A stretch of 64,000 nt of DNA from Campylobacter sp. RM16189 (GCF_012978815.1 NZ_LIWR01000004.1:141063-205062); one strand, 5' to 3'. Shown: positions 1-9,906, counted from the stretch's first letter. Program-made: numbers and translations. Notes: generated from the sequence alone by a model not told the origin.

Positions 1-1
1 A

Positions 2-1207
2 TCACGACTCACGCGCCTTTCTAAGAGGTTTTATACCAGGTAGTTCCTTGCCCTCTATTAGCTCCAAGCTCGCTCCACCACCTGTTGAGATAAAGGTCAT
101 CTCATCGGCATCTCCCGCACGCTCAACCACATCAGCGGTATCTCCGCCCCCAACAACTGTAGTAGCGTGAGTCTCGACGATAGCGTGGCTCATCTTGATA
201 CTTCCCTTGCTAAATTTATCCATCTCAAAAACACCCATAGGACCGTTCCACCAGATGGTTTGAGCATCTGCTAAAACCTCTTTAAACAGTCTTACTGAGG
301 CAGGCCCTATATCAAGCCCCATCCAGCCGTTTGGTATCTCTTTAGAAGAGACATATTTAACCGCACTATCTGCAGAAAAGGTCTGGGCCGCCACTACATC
401 AACAGGCAGGTAAATTTTAACCCCAAGCTCTTTGCCCTTTTTTAAGATTTCATTCGCATCCTCTATCAAATCCTCTTCAAGAAGCGAATTTCCAATATTT
501 TCACCAAGCGCCTTTAAGAATGTAAAGGCCATGCCTCCGCCGATTATTAGCTTATCCACACGAGGAAGTAGATTGTGAAGAGCCTGAAGCTTACCACTAA
601 CCTTTGAGCCGCCTACAACAGCCACAAAAGGCCTTGAAGGGTGCTTTATCAAATTTTGAGCGAAGTTTATCTCTTTTTGAAGTAAAAATCCGGCAGCCTT
701 ATGATTTTCATCATAAAATTTAGTAATAGCCTCGACCGAAGCGTGAGCTCTATGGCATACTCCAAAGGCGTCATTTATATAAATTTCGCCAAATTTTGCA
801 AGCTCACGAGCCAAATTCTCATCATTTTTTGTCTCGCCCTTTTCAAAGCGAAGATTTTCTATCATCAAAATTTCACCAGCCTTTAGCTCTGCTGATTTTT
901 TGATGGCGTCATCACCCACAACATCGTTTGCAAATATAACATCACGATCAAGCAATCTAGAAAGTCTTTTAGCAACATTTTTCAAAGAGAATTTCTCTTC
1001 AAATCCGTTTTTAGGTCGGCCAAGATGGCTTGCCAAAACAATGCTGCATCCATGATCAAGACAGTATTTTATAGTAGGTATAGCAGAGCGAATTCTGCGA
1101 TCATCAGTAATATTTAAAAACTCATCCATAGGCACGTTAAAATCGCACCTAATAAAGATCTGTTTTTTGGCTAAGTCAAGGTCGTTTATAGATAAAATTT
1201 CACTCAT
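2..1207 (-). CDS. pgk: Phosphoglycerate kinase
   Basis: Cytoplasmic glycolytic and gluconeogenic enzyme that moves a phosphate between 1,3-bisphosphoglycerate and ADP. The 401-residue protein is full length for the family. It carries the N-terminal DFNVP substrate loop, [10 protein letters not shown] in the middle, and the nucleotide-site motifs NGPMGVFE and GGGDTADVV near the C-terminus. The stop codon lies at the very left edge of the window, so the gene is complete. It lies one base downstream of gapA on the same strand and is very probably co-transcribed with it. No other assignment is plausible. Confidence 0.98.
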   Translation of the reverse strand: MSEILSINDLDLAKKQIFIRCDFNVPMDEFLNITDDRRIRSAIPTIKYCLDHGCSIVLASHLGRPKNGFEEKFSLKNVAKRLSRLLDRDVIFANDVVGDDAIKKSAELKAGEILMIENLRFEKGETKNDENLARELAKFGEIYINDAFGVCHRAHASVEAITKFYDENHKAAGFLLQKEINFAQNLIKHPSRPFVAVVGGSKVSGKLQALHNLLPRVDKLIIGGGMAFTFLKALGENIGNSLLEEDLIEDANEILKKGKELGVKIYLPVDVVAAQTFSADSAVKYVSSKEIPNGWMGLDIGPASVRLFKEVLADAQTIWWNGPMGVFEMDKFSKGSIKMSHAIVETHATTVVGGGDTADVVERAGDADEMTFISTGGGASLELIEGKELPGIKPLRKARES

Positions 1208-1208
1208 A

Positions 1209-2207
1209 TCAACCCTTTTTTACGGCTAAAACCGCTAAATCTACAAGGCGCTGAGAATATCCCCACTCGTTGTCATACCATGCCATAACCTTTACCATAT
1301 CATCGCAAATTACCTGAGTAATGTCGCTTGCTACGATAGAGCTATAGCTTGAGGTCATGAAGTCGCTTGATACTCTTTGATCGTCATCTACAAGTAAAAT
1401 TCCTTTCATAGGGCCGTTTGCGGCATCTCTAAAGGCGTTATTAACATCTTCTACACTTACTTTTTTATTTAAAACTACTGTCAAATCAACCATAGAAACA
1501 TTTGCCACAGGTACACGCACGCTTTGACCGTGCATCTTGCCGGCAAGTTGCGGAAGTACCTTGCTAATAGCTTTTGCAGCTCCAGTGGTAGTAGGTCCGA
1601 TATTTAATGCCGCTGCACGACTTCGTCTAAAATCTTTAGCTTTAACATCAACCAAACTTTGTCCATGTGTATACGCATGAACAGTTGTCATAAGACCCTT
1701 TGCTATACCAAATTTCTGATCCAAAACCTTTGCGACCGGGCCAAGGCAGTTTGTGGTACAACTTGCGTTTGATATTATAGCCTCACCTTTGTAAAGCTCC
1801 TCGTTTACGCCTATTACGTATGTAGGTGTGTCATCTTTTGCAGGAGCGCTCATCACAACTTTTTTAATCCCATTCTTGATATAAGGTTGGCATTTTTCAG
1901 TAGTCAGATAAGCCCCTGTACACTCAAGTACAACATCGGCACCAAAGGCTGCAAAATCAAGCTCATTTGCATCTCTTGTAGAATAAACTCTTATTTTTTT
2001 ACCGTTAACCTCGATATAGTCGTCATTTATGACCTTTACATCTTGCTTAAACTCCCCATGAACGGTATCATATTTTAAAAGATACATTGTCATCTCTCTC
2101 TTTGCCGTATCGTTTATGGCGACTAGCTCTACGTCGTCACGCTCTAATATAATACGCGCCGCACATCTTCCAATCCTACCAAAGCCGTTTATAGCGATTT
2201 TAACCAT
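1209..2207 (-). CDS. gapA: Glyceraldehyde-3-phosphate dehydrogenase
   Basis: NAD(P)-dependent dehydrogenase converting glyceraldehyde-3-phosphate to 1,3-bisphosphoglycerate, the substrate of the adjacent Pgk. The 332 residues start with the Rossmann motif INGFGRIGR and contain the catalytic Cys in [10 protein letters not shown], followed by HAYTHGQ, which marks the catalytic His region. Length and motifs are normal for the family. It is the first gene of a gapA-pgk operon read leftwards. The region upstream, shared with the divergent nadD, is AT-rich and should hold both promoters, but I could not fix a single clear -10 box. Confidence 0.98.
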   Translation of the reverse strand: MVKIAINGFGRIGRCAARIILERDDVELVAINDTAKREMTMYLLKYDTVHGEFKQDVKVINDDYIEVNGKKIRVYSTRDANELDFAAFGADVVLECTGAYLTTEKCQPYIKNGIKKVVMSAPAKDDTPTYVIGVNEELYKGEAIISNASCTTNCLGPVAKVLDQKFGIAKGLMTTVHAYTHGQSLVDVKAKDFRRSRAAALNIGPTTTGAAKAISKVLPQLAGKMHGQSVRVPVANVSMVDLTVVLNKKVSVEDVNNAFRDAANGPMKGILLVDDDQRVSSDFMTSSYSSIVASDITQVICDDMVKVMAWYDNEWGYSQRLVDLAVLAVKKG

Positions 2208-2374
2208 TCGTACTTCCTTTGATAATGAAATTTGCTAAATTTTACATATAAAGAACTTTAACCCTGCTTTATCAATTAAAATTTTTAATTTATATATTTT
2301 TCAACTCAGTTTTACTCTAATTTTGATAAGCTTTATATCTAAATTTTAGCAGACACAAATAGGATATGTTGGGA

Positions 2375-2947
2375 ATGAAGTTGGGATTTTTTGGTGGGAG
2401 TTTTGATCCTCCTCATCTTGGGCATGATAGTATCGTAAAGATGGCGATTGATAGCCTTGATATAGATAAACTCATAATAATGCCTACATACATTAGCCCT
2501 TTTAAGGCTGATTTTTCAGCGCCTCCAGAGCTTAGACTAAGATGGACAAAGGAGATTTGGGGAGATCTGCCAAATGTTGAAATAAGCAGATTCGAGATAG
2601 ATCAAAATCGCCCTGTGCCTACGATAGAGAGTGTTTTACATCTTTATGATATTTACGATATAAAGAAATTCTATCTTTTAATAGGAGCCGATCATCTGGC
2701 GACTCTTGATAAGTGGCATAATTTTGAGCTTCTTAGCTCTTTAGTTCATTTTATAGTGGCCAAAAGAGATCATATCAAGATACCAAAAAAGCTTCAAAAG
2801 CTTGATATCCACATAGATATCTCATCTTCTAAAATAAGAAGCGATCTGGTACAAGATCAAATTCCTGCTAAAATAAAAGAGGAAGTTATAAAATTTTACC
2901 AAGGATTAAAATGCAAGAAAGAATCGACAGAATCATCAAAATTCTAG
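2375..2947 (+). CDS. nadD: Nicotinate-nucleotide adenylyltransferase
   Basis: Makes nicotinate adenine dinucleotide from nicotinate mononucleotide and ATP in NAD biosynthesis. The start is GGSFDPPHLGH, with the HxGH nucleotidyltransferase motif, and the C-terminal half contains SSSKIRS, the family's phosphate-binding motif. An ATG exists at 2366, but the AGGA ribosome site at 2361-2364 is only one base from it. The ATG at 2375 is ten bases away and gives the usual MKLGFFGGSFDPP beginning, so I chose it. The 3' end overlaps rsfS, so the two are probably translated from one mRNA. Confidence 0.93.
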   Translation: MKLGFFGGSFDPPHLGHDSIVKMAIDSLDIDKLIIMPTYISPFKADFSAPPELRLRWTKEIWGDLPNVEISRFEIDQNRPVPTIESVLHLYDIYDIKKFYLLIGADHLATLDKWHNFELLSSLVHFIVAKRDHIKIPKKLQKLDIHIDISSSKIRSDLVQDQIPAKIKEEVIKFYQGLKCKKESTESSKF

Positions 2948-3237
2948 ATGAAAAGAAGGCTGAGTCAATAGAAGCTTTTGATATGAGAGAAAAGGATTAT
3001 TTCGTAAAATACGTAGTAATTGCAACTACAATGGGGGAGAGGCACGCATACTCTTTAACAGATGATCTAAAGCTAGCGCTAAAACCGCTTGGAGAGGAAT
3101 TTTTAGGCATAGAAAGCTCGCCTGATTGGGTTGTACTAGATCTTGGCGATATCTTAATCCATCTTCTAAGCCCACAATACCGCGCTAAATACAATATCGA
3201 AGAGTTTTTATCAAAACTAAAAGAGCAAAGAAGCTAA
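2911..3237 (+). CDS. rsfS: Ribosomal silencing factor RsfS
   Basis: Small cytoplasmic protein of the RsfS/YbeB/iojap family (108 residues). Family members bind ribosomal protein L14 and block 30S-50S joining during starvation. Features seen are the N-terminal helix (RIDRIIKILDEKKAESI), the FDMREKDYFVKYVVIATTMGERH core, and the SSPDWVVLDLGDILIHLL segment typical of the family. It overlaps the end of nadD by 37 bases in another frame, the classic nadD-rsfS pairing in bacteria. It ends two bases before the convergent VanZ-like gene. Confidence 0.93.
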   Translation: MQERIDRIIKILDEKKAESIEAFDMREKDYFVKYVVIATTMGERHAYSLTDDLKLALKPLGEEFLGIESSPDWVVLDLGDILIHLLSPQYRAKYNIEEFLSKLKEQRS

Positions 3238-3239
3238 GC

Positions 3240-3599
3240 CTATCTGGCGGTAAATTTTAACAAAACCCTTGCCGCCAAGATTCCAAATAATACCCCTATA
3301 AAATCGGCTAAAATATCAAGCAGACTAAAATACCTATTTGGCAAAAACACTTGAACAACTTCTATTTGAACCGCATAGATCATTAGTATAACTATTTTTT
3401 GGATTAAATTTAGACTTTTTAACCCAAAATTCATAGTGATATAAAGCACAACAAAAGCTAAAAAATGATTTATCTTATCCCAACTGCTTTTTACAAGCTC
3501 AAATTCCGCACTTGTAGTAGACATATACTCTATAACCACCAATAAAAATATAAAAACAAATGTAAAAAATCTCGATAAGTAGATCGCTTTTAAGCTCAT
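3240..3599 (-). CDS. VanZ-like family membrane protein
   Basis: A 119-residue protein with about four predicted membrane helices and the VanZ-family pattern: WDKINHFLAFVVLYI in the first half and QIEVVQVFLPNRYFSLLDILADFIGVLFG near the end. The role of single-domain VanZ-like proteins is poorly defined; the namesake gives low-level teicoplanin resistance. Its start overlaps the stop of the upstream YeiH-like gene by four bases, indicating translational coupling, but no functional link is evident. Confidence 0.75.
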   Translation of the reverse strand: MSLKAIYLSRFFTFVFIFLLVVIEYMSTTSAEFELVKSSWDKINHFLAFVVLYITMNFGLKSLNLIQKIVILMIYAVQIEVVQVFLPNRYFSLLDILADFIGVLFGILAARVLLKFTAR

Positions 3600-4609
3600 A
3601 CTAGAAATTTAACTAGACAAAAAGCCGATAAAAATAGCCAAACAAACAGAATAAAAGCCAAAACAAAAGGCTTTTTGCCGGCGTTTTTTAAAACATCTTT
3701 TCTTATCGTTACTCCAAGCGCGCTCATTGCAATAGTTAGTAATAAAATATCTATAAAATATATAATCTCTAACAAAAAGTCACTTAAGATTCCAATTGAA
3801 TTAAAAGATACGGCGAATAAAAACCATAGTGCAAAATATGGGAAAGAGGCTCTTATATTTAATGATTTTTTGCTATTTGATGCTTCTAAATTTAATGAGC
3901 TAAGAACTATCAAAAACGGAGCGAGCATCAAGACTCTTAGCATTTTAATTATAACTGCATTTGCCTGAGCCACTTCGCCTATAGCAGATCCTGCTCCTAC
4001 TACATGAGCCACCTCATGCAAGCTAGCTCCGGTAAAAAATCCCATCTTTAACTCGCTAAAGGCTAAAATTTGAGAGCTAAATATAAGAGGATAGGCAAAC
4101 ATACCTATCGTGCCAAATACAACCACGGTAGATACGGCTATGGCTATCTGATCGCTTTTTGCTTTTATGACGCTTCCTGCGGCAAGCACTGCAGCAGCAC
4201 CGCATATAGAGCTACCACTACTAATCAGCGCCGCGCTTTTTCTATCAAGACCTATCTTTTGCCCTAAATAATATCCAATGAAAAATGTTGAGAATACGAT
4301 GAAAAAAGATAAGAATATACCTACAATACCGACCTGTGAAATATCTGCAATACTAAGCTTAAATCCAAAAAGAATAATCCCAAGTCTTAAAATTTGCTTT
4401 GTACTCACGGCTAAAACATGGCTTCTTCTTAGCATTAAGACATTTTTATGAGAAATATTGCCAAGTATCGCTCCAACAATCACGGCGATTATAAGAGGGC
4501 TGATATAAAATGTAGAAAATGGAGGAATTTTAGATAGCACAATAGAAAAAATAACCAGCAAGAGTATAATAGTCCAGGATTTAATCTTTCGTTTTCTAGC
4601 TAACTTCAT
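3596..4609 (-). CDS. YeiH/UPF0324 family inner-membrane protein (putative sulfate exporter family)
   Basis: A 337-residue polytopic membrane protein with about ten hydrophobic segments. It shows typical YeiH features: PLIIAVIVGAILGN early, LRLGIILFGFKLS, SSGSSICGAAAVLAAG in the middle, and the TGASLHEVAHVVGAG motif. The family is annotated as putative sulfate exporters on thin experimental evidence, so the substrate is not certain. It overlaps the downstream VanZ-like gene and follows argS by 17 bases on the same strand. Confidence 0.85.
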   Translation of the reverse strand: MKLARKRKIKSWTIILLLVIFSIVLSKIPPFSTFYISPLIIAVIVGAILGNISHKNVLMLRRSHVLAVSTKQILRLGIILFGFKLSIADISQVGIVGIFLSFFIVFSTFFIGYYLGQKIGLDRKSAALISSGSSICGAAAVLAAGSVIKAKSDQIAIAVSTVVVFGTIGMFAYPLIFSSQILAFSELKMGFFTGASLHEVAHVVGAGSAIGEVAQANAVIIKMLRVLMLAPFLIVLSSLNLEASNSKKSLNIRASFPYFALWFLFAVSFNSIGILSDFLLEIIYFIDILLLTIAMSALGVTIRKDVLKNAGKKPFVLAFILFVWLFLSAFCLVKFLV

Positions 4610-4626
4610 TTTAACTTAGCATAAAT

Positions 4627-6213
4627 TTACATCTTATCTTTTGCAGTTATTCCCATAAGAGAAAGCGCTGTTTTTATAGAGAGTGCAACAACTGCAAATA
4701 ACTTTAACAACTCATCTTCGTTTTCGCTCCCGACAACTCGATTTTCATTATAAAATTTATGAAAATTAGCAGCCAAAGACTTTAAGTAGTCACAAATTTT
4801 TTGCATAGAGCGAACGTTAAACGCATCTACTAAAACCTCGTTTAAAGCAAGTGCTTCAAAAAGCAGATTTTTAGCATCTTCATTCAAATTTACAAAGTTC
4901 GCATTTTTGACATCATCTACAACTTTACCAGCCTTTGCAAAAATTTGATTAACTCTTGCATGAGCGTAATTTATGTAAAAAATCGGGTTTGAACTATCCT
5001 CTTTTTTAAGCTCGTCTACATCAAATTCAAGGTGAGTATCGCTCTTTTTGCTAAGGAATATGAATCTAAGAGCTTCATAGCCAATCTCTTCCACAACATC
5101 ACTCATCAAGACTACATTACCGCTTCTCTTACTCATCTTAAACTGTTCGCCGTTTTTAAGTAGGCTAACCATCTGTGAGAGTAAAACCTCTAGTCTATTT
5201 TCATCATAGCCAAGAAAATGTACGGCCGCTTTCATTCTTGCTATATATCCGTGGTGATCGGCCCCCCAGATATTTATATATCTATCGTATCCGCGCTTAA
5301 ATTTATCGTTGTGATATACGATATCGCCCGCCAGATAGGTTTCGCGACCATCTTCACGTACTATAACCCTATCCTTTTCATCTCCAACCGAACTGGAATT
5401 TAGCCAAATTTTACCCTCTTGCTCATATATTCCGTTACAAGATCTAAGCCTATCAAGAGTCTCGTCAAGCTGATCATAATAGCTTCTCTCGCTTGACCAG
5501 TTTTCTATAAAAATTTGCGCATCTGCTAAATTTTGCTTAATAAGATTTAATACAATGTCTTTACCAAAATCGGCTAGTTCTAAATTTCTACTCTGATCGT
5601 AAAAAATTTCCTTGCCAAATTTTTGTTCCGCAGCCTTAGCTATGTCTAGGATATAATCGCCTCTATAATAAGCCTCCGGATAGACTACATTTTCACTAAA
5701 AAGTTCTTCGCGGGCTCTAAGACTTATGGAAATTCCAAGCAGATCTATTTGATTACCCGCATCATTGATATAGTATTCAGTCTTAATATCTTTGCCTATA
5801 TATCTGCCGACTCTAGCAAGAGTATCTCCAAATACAGCACCTCTTACGTGACCTATATGAAGAGGACCTGTAGGATTTGCACTTACGTATTCAAGTAAAA
5901 TTTTTTCACTTTCGGCTCCGCCTCTTGCAAAATTTTGAGGGTTTTCTATAGCGGCTTTAGCAAGATTGCCTAAGAAATTTTGTTTTAACTTAAAATTTAT
6001 ATAGCCATTTAATGCGCTTACTTCAAAGATCTCGCTGTCTTGAAATTTGCTAGCAATATCTTGTGCTATGATTACCGGAGATTTTTTAAGCTCTTTTGCC
6101 AAAGAAAACGCAAGAGGAGTCGCATAGTGGGCGAGATTTTTATCCTTTGGTTTTTCAAGGACAAAATCAACCTCTATAACTTTTTTTATCTCGTCTATGA
6201 CTAAATTTTTCAA
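4627..6213 (-). CDS. argS: Arginyl-tRNA synthetase
   Basis: Class I aminoacyl-tRNA synthetase charging tRNA-Arg. The 528 residues contain the HIGH signature in ANPTGPLHIGHVRGAV (around residue 115) and the KMSKS-equivalent FKMSKRSGN near residue 360. They end in an anticodon-binding helical domain (YAHARVNQIFAKAG onward). The start is a TTG just downstream of the tatA stop, preceded by an AGG-containing stretch that overlaps the end of tatA. Normal length, high confidence. Confidence 0.97.
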   Translation of the reverse strand: MKNLVIDEIKKVIEVDFVLEKPKDKNLAHYATPLAFSLAKELKKSPVIIAQDIASKFQDSEIFEVSALNGYINFKLKQNFLGNLAKAAIENPQNFARGGAESEKILLEYVSANPTGPLHIGHVRGAVFGDTLARVGRYIGKDIKTEYYINDAGNQIDLLGISISLRAREELFSENVVYPEAYYRGDYILDIAKAAEQKFGKEIFYDQSRNLELADFGKDIVLNLIKQNLADAQIFIENWSSERSYYDQLDETLDRLRSCNGIYEQEGKIWLNSSSVGDEKDRVIVREDGRETYLAGDIVYHNDKFKRGYDRYINIWGADHHGYIARMKAAVHFLGYDENRLEVLLSQMVSLLKNGEQFKMSKRSGNVVLMSDVVEEIGYEALRFIFLSKKSDTHLEFDVDELKKEDSSNPIFYINYAHARVNQIFAKAGKVVDDVKNANFVNLNEDAKNLLFEALALNEVLVDAFNVRSMQKICDYLKSLAANFHKFYNENRVVGSENEDELLKLFAVVALSIKTALSLMGITAKDKM

Positions 6214-6222
6214 CCCTAAACC

Positions 6223-6450
6223 TTACGCACTCTTAGTGGTTTCATCTACTTTTGTAGCGGTTATAGCTTCCTCTTTTTTCTCTTCAACTTTCTCTACATT
6301 CTCAGCTTTTTTATCATCGGTTTCCATCTCTGATTTAAAGCTTTTTATACCCTTACCAAGTCCTTTTGCAAGCTCCGGAATCTTCTTTGCTCCAAAAAGC
6401 AAAACTATTATAAGTAAAACTATAAGCAATTGTTGGACACTTGGACCCAT
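6223..6450 (-). CDS. tatA: Sec-independent protein translocase subunit TatA
   Basis: Pore-forming subunit of the twin-arginine translocase, 75 residues. It has one N-terminal membrane helix (LLIVLLIIVLLFGA), the FGxxKxP hinge (FGAKKIPELAKGL) and an amphipathic helix, then a charged Lys/Glu-rich tail. An upstream in-frame start exists, but the ATG at 6450 is preceded by AAGGAGAAAAA and gives the standard MGPSVQQLL beginning. It sits between gmk and argS. A likely client in this window is the Rieske protein at 39721, which carries a DRRNFIG twin-arginine motif. Confidence 0.94.
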   Translation of the reverse strand: MGPSVQQLLIVLLIIVLLFGAKKIPELAKGLGKGIKSFKSEMETDDKKAENVEKVEEKKEEAITATKVDETTKSA

Positions 6451-6490
6451 TTTTTCTCCTTTTAAAATTTTCGTTATATTATCATATTTT

Positions 6491-7102
6491 TCAAAATTCA
6501 CGCCAATTATTGATAGTTTCGCGTAAATTTATACTATTACTTTTTAGCCTAATAACTCTTAAAATTGACTGCAAGTTTTTATAACTCTCTTCAAGATCAT
6601 CGTTTATGAAAAAATAATCGTATTCTAAGATGTGCTCCATCTCATCAAGAGCGTTTGCTAGGCGATGTTCAATAGTTTGTGCGCTATCGGTTCTCCGACC
6701 CTCGAGCCTACGTTTAAGTTCATTTTGGCTGTGAGTTGTAATAAAAACAGAGGTTATAAGCTCGCCAAATTTTTTTCTAGCTATATGAAAGCCTTGCACA
6801 TCTATATCAAATACGGCGATTTTTCCTTCATTAAGAGCTTTTAATACAGGTTTTAATGATGTTCCGTAGTAGTTTTTATGCACATACGCCCACTCCAAGA
6901 AACTATCCTCTTCGATACCCTTTTTAAACTCCTCTTCGCTGATATAGTGATAGTTTACACCATCTTTTTCACCATCTCTTATAGCTCTTGTTGTACTTGA
7001 AATCGAAAAATAAAGATCGGTTTCCTCTTTTAAAAGCCTATTTAAAAGGGTACTTTTACCACTTCCGCTAGGTCCTGAAATAAGTAAAATTTGCCCCTTC
7101 AA
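6491..7102 (-). CDS. gmk: Guanylate kinase
   Basis: Phosphorylates GMP to GDP. The P-loop is GPSGSGKST at the N-terminus, followed by STTRAIRDGEKDGVNYHYIS, the GMP-binding region, and FDIDVQG. A longer frame begins at a TTG at 7117. The TTG at 7102 is preceded by GAGGA at a proper distance and gives the canonical MKGQILLISGPSG start, so I prefer it (203 residues). The ribosome site lies inside the last codons of the upstream acidic-protein gene. The pairing with that gene and fliR repeats the C. jejuni order. Confidence 0.95.
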   Translation of the reverse strand: MKGQILLISGPSGSGKSTLLNRLLKEETDLYFSISSTTRAIRDGEKDGVNYHYISEEEFKKGIEEDSFLEWAYVHKNYYGTSLKPVLKALNEGKIAVFDIDVQGFHIARKKFGELITSVFITTHSQNELKRRLEGRRTDSAQTIEHRLANALDEMEHILEYDYFFINDDLEESYKNLQSILRVIRLKSNSINLRETINNWREF

Positions 7103-7103
7103 A

Positions 7104-8444
7104 CTACTTTTCCTCAAATGTTATATTTATTTTTATATTTAGACCCTTTAAGGCCTCTTTGATAGAATCGGCACTAAGAGCGCCTGTGATCTGCTCTCCT
7201 ATCTTATGCGCCAGCTCTTTTTTTATAGCCTCAGAGCTACCTACTAAATCGCTTTTTGTGGGTTCTACTATACTGGCAAAATCCTCGTTCAAAGCCTTTG
7301 CCAGATCCTCTTCTTTTATCTGATCAATATCGTCATATTCGCTAGTGCTGGATACATTTAACCGCTCGCCCTTAAATTCACTCTCTTGATCGATAAACGT
7401 AAAATCGCCCATCTCATCACTTTCTTTTATAAAATCTTCATTTCCTAATTGATCTTGTGTATCTAAATTTTTCTCTTTTTTTACCATTTCAGAGCGATCA
7501 TTTGCAAATTCGCTCTCGGATTTATCTTCAAATTCATCTAAATTTAGTTCACTATCTAGGCTATCTATCTCATCTATAGTTTTTCTGATATCGGCAAATG
7601 TATCGTCTTCTGTTTCAAAATCAACCTTATCGCCATCATCTTTAAGCTCTATTTCGTCACTTAAATCTTCATTTTTGCTATACTCATTTTCTTCAGCCAG
7701 CTCATCTTTAGGTTGCGATGACTCTTCAATTTCAAGGTCACTTAGATCTGCATTCTCTTTGATATCTTCTTTTTTGTCATCATCAAAGCCAAAATCAGAC
7801 AAAAGATCCTCCTCTCTTGAAGTCATCTCAGCAGGTTCTTCATCTTTAAAATCATCAAATTCTTCTAAAATATCTTCTTTGTTTATATCATCATCTTCAC
7901 TAGTGCTATCTAAATCTCTAGCCTCTTCATCTTTATCCGCCAAGTCCATATCAAAATCATCCAAGCTAAATCTGTCATCTTCAATATTGTCGTCTTTTAT
8001 ACCAAACTCATCTTTAAATAGCTCATCGCTAAGTTTATCTACAAATTCGCTATCTTCGATAGAAACTAAAGAATCTTGTTCGTCTTTTAGTTCGCTAAAA
8101 TTTTCTTTATCTTCATCAAAACCAGATAAATTTTGATCTTGAGTATGCCCTAAGGATTCTACAATAGATATAAATTCCGTAGGTAAAAAAGGCTTTGGTA
8201 AAATCTTGTCCGCACGATCAAATTCCGGAGAGCTTTTAGAAGATAGGTATAAAATTTTACTTGTTATCTCTTCTAAATTTACATCTTGAACAGTAATTTC
8301 GCTATCTAAAATTAATATATCAAAAAACTTGCCCTTAATATCATCAAGGTTATCAACTTCAATATATTCATATCCTATTTTACTAAGGCTAAGCGTTGCC
8401 AAGCGCGATACTGCAGGATTACTATTGACAAGTGCGACTTTCAT
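7104..8444 (-). CDS. Highly acidic protein with N-terminal pseudo-receiver domain (Cj1178c-like)
   Basis: 446 residues. The first ~100 resemble a response-regulator receiver: a VALVNSNPAVSRLATLSLSKIG-type first helix region, the aspartate in ILILDSEI, and LPKPFLPTEF with the conserved lysine. The usual acidic pair after strand 1 is replaced by Asn-Ser, so phosphorylation is doubtful. About 300 residues of Asp/Glu/Ser-rich, probably disordered sequence follow, then a short ordered tail (GALSADSIKEALKGLNIKINITF). The ATG at 8444 has AAGGAG five bases upstream, so it beats the one at 8459. Position between gmk and fliR matches the C. jejuni 'highly acidic protein' gene. Function unknown. Confidence 0.85.
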   Translation of the reverse strand: MKVALVNSNPAVSRLATLSLSKIGYEYIEVDNLDDIKGKFFDILILDSEITVQDVNLEEITSKILYLSSKSSPEFDRADKILPKPFLPTEFISIVESLGHTQDQNLSGFDEDKENFSELKDEQDSLVSIEDSEFVDKLSDELFKDEFGIKDDNIEDDRFSLDDFDMDLADKDEEARDLDSTSEDDDINKEDILEEFDDFKDEEPAEMTSREEDLLSDFGFDDDKKEDIKENADLSDLEIEESSQPKDELAEENEYSKNEDLSDEIELKDDGDKVDFETEDDTFADIRKTIDEIDSLDSELNLDEFEDKSESEFANDRSEMVKKEKNLDTQDQLGNEDFIKESDEMGDFTFIDQESEFKGERLNVSSTSEYDDIDQIKEEDLAKALNEDFASIVEPTKSDLVGSSEAIKKELAHKIGEQITGALSADSIKEALKGLNIKINITFEEK

Positions 8445-8504
8445 CAAGACTCCTTTCATAAAACCTAAAATAGGTATTTTAAGATATTTTTTATTACTCC
8501 TAGC

Positions 8505-9269
8505 TTAGTTAAAAAAGAGCGACGGCATATCGTTTATCACTCTAAACATAAGCTCGCTAAATAGTTCCATCATTCCTGTTAAAATAGCAATCAGCACTAA
8601 AAACCCTATCACAATCTTAATAGGATAACCCACAACCAGCAGGTTAAACTGCGGCATAGTCTTCATAAGCATGCCAAAAATAAGATCGGACAAAAGAGAA
8701 AGTGCAAGGATAGGAAACGACATGATAAAGCCGAACATAAAGAGATTTATCATCGATTTTGAAGTGTAATGAACTATATTTGCGCTTGGATAAAATTCGC
8801 CAAGCGGGATATGGGTGAGTGAATTTGCAAAAAATAGCAACAAAAGATGATGTCCGTCAAATGCCAAGAACGTCATCAAAGCAAGAAAATTTATGATATT
8901 TGACATCACGGGCGAGTTTATACCCGTCTGAGGATCAAGCACACTAGCCATAGAAAATCCCATAACCATAGAAATTTGCTCGCCGGCAAGCTGAAGTATG
9001 CCAAATACGATGGTTACAAGCAATCCTGCACAAAGTCCAAGCATAAGTTCGCTTAAAATTTCAACTGCAATATAGTAAATTTCTCCACTTTTAACGCTAG
9101 CCATAGGAAATAAGAAGATAGTTAAAAAAAACGTAAGAGCGGTTTTTGCAGAAATTGGAATTTGAGAGTGTCCAAAAAACGGGAAAAACACGATAAGCCC
9201 GCTTAATCTGGCGAATAAAAGCATAAAAGTTATCACTCTATCAGCGCCAAAAAAGCTTACTATCTCCAT
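8505..9269 (-). CDS. fliR: Flagellar export apparatus protein FliR
   Basis: Inner-membrane component of the flagellar type III export gate (FliPQR). The 254 residues have about six membrane helices, the family pattern FARLSGLIVFFPFFG at the N-terminus, GEQISMVMGFSMASVLDPQTG in the middle, and a MPQFNLLVVGYPIKI segment near the C-terminus. Length is normal. It overlaps the end of the upstream LolD-like ATPase gene by ten bases. It is the only flagellar gene seen in the window. Confidence 0.94.
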   Translation of the reverse strand: MEIVSFFGADRVITFMLLFARLSGLIVFFPFFGHSQIPISAKTALTFFLTIFLFPMASVKSGEIYYIAVEILSELMLGLCAGLLVTIVFGILQLAGEQISMVMGFSMASVLDPQTGINSPVMSNIINFLALMTFLAFDGHHLLLLFFANSLTHIPLGEFYPSANIVHYTSKSMINLFMFGFIMSFPILALSLLSDLIFGMLMKTMPQFNLLVVGYPIKIVIGFLVLIAILTGMMELFSELMFRVINDMPSLFFN

Positions 9270-9904
9270 TTTTGCAGTTGTTTATCCTCTAGCTTATATA
9301 CGTTTGTGCATCTGCTTGCAAGCTCGTTATCATGCGTTACAAGCACGAGTGCGGCATCGTTTGCTTTGATATACTCAAAAAGCGTGTTCATGACGTCATT
9401 TGCGGTTTGTTTATCTAAATTTCCGGTGGGTTCGTCGGCAAATATTATTTTTGGCTTTTTACATAGCACTCTAGCGATACTCACGCGCTGCTGCTGCCCT
9501 CCGCTCAATTCGCCTACTTTTTGATTTAAAACTTCTTTGATTTTTAAATTTTTAAGGATATTTTCATCTATATTTTCACTCGATAAAATTCCTGCAAGTT
9601 CGATATTTTCCCTTGCGTTAAAGCCTTTAAACAGATAGTGCGCTTGAAAAATAATTCCGAAATCAAGTCTACGAATTTGCAAAAGCTCGTTTGAAGAGAG
9701 ATCATAAAGCGACCTGCCTTTATAAATAACCTCGCCCGTTTTAGGCTTAAGCAGTGTTGAAAGTATATGAAGTATAGTTGATTTCCCGCATCCGCTTACG
9801 CCTAAAATTGCCGAGCTTTCGCGGGAATTTAAAGATATATTGACATTTTCAAAGAGCGTATAATCATACGCAAAGCTAAGATCTACGCCCTTTAAAATTT
9901 CCAT
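9260..9904 (-). CDS. ABC transporter ATP-binding protein, LolD/MacB-like
   Basis: A 214-residue stand-alone ATPase. Walker A is GVSGCGKST, the signature is [16 protein letters not shown], and Walker B is PKIIFADEPTGNLD, followed by the VTHD switch. The EPTGNLD motif and small size place it in the LolD/FtsE/MacB group, which powers lipoprotein release, cell division or efflux. No partner permease is adjacent, so the substrate is open. It lies between tsf and fliR, as in C. jejuni. Confidence 0.88.
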   Translation of the reverse strand: MEILKGVDLSFAYDYTLFENVNISLNSRESSAILGVSGCGKSTILHILSTLLKPKTGEVIYKGRSLYDLSSNELLQIRRLDFGIIFQAHYLFKGFNARENIELAGILSSENIDENILKNLKIKEVLNQKVGELSGGQQQRVSIARVLCKKPKIIFADEPTGNLDKQTANDVMNTLFEYIKANDAALVLVTHDNELASRCTNVYKLEDKQLQKWR

Positions 9905-9906
9905 TT

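Noticed and set aside
7675..8136. Serine-rich open frame of 153 codons on the plus strand
   Set aside because: Mirror image of the Asp/Glu codons of the acidic protein; no start signals.
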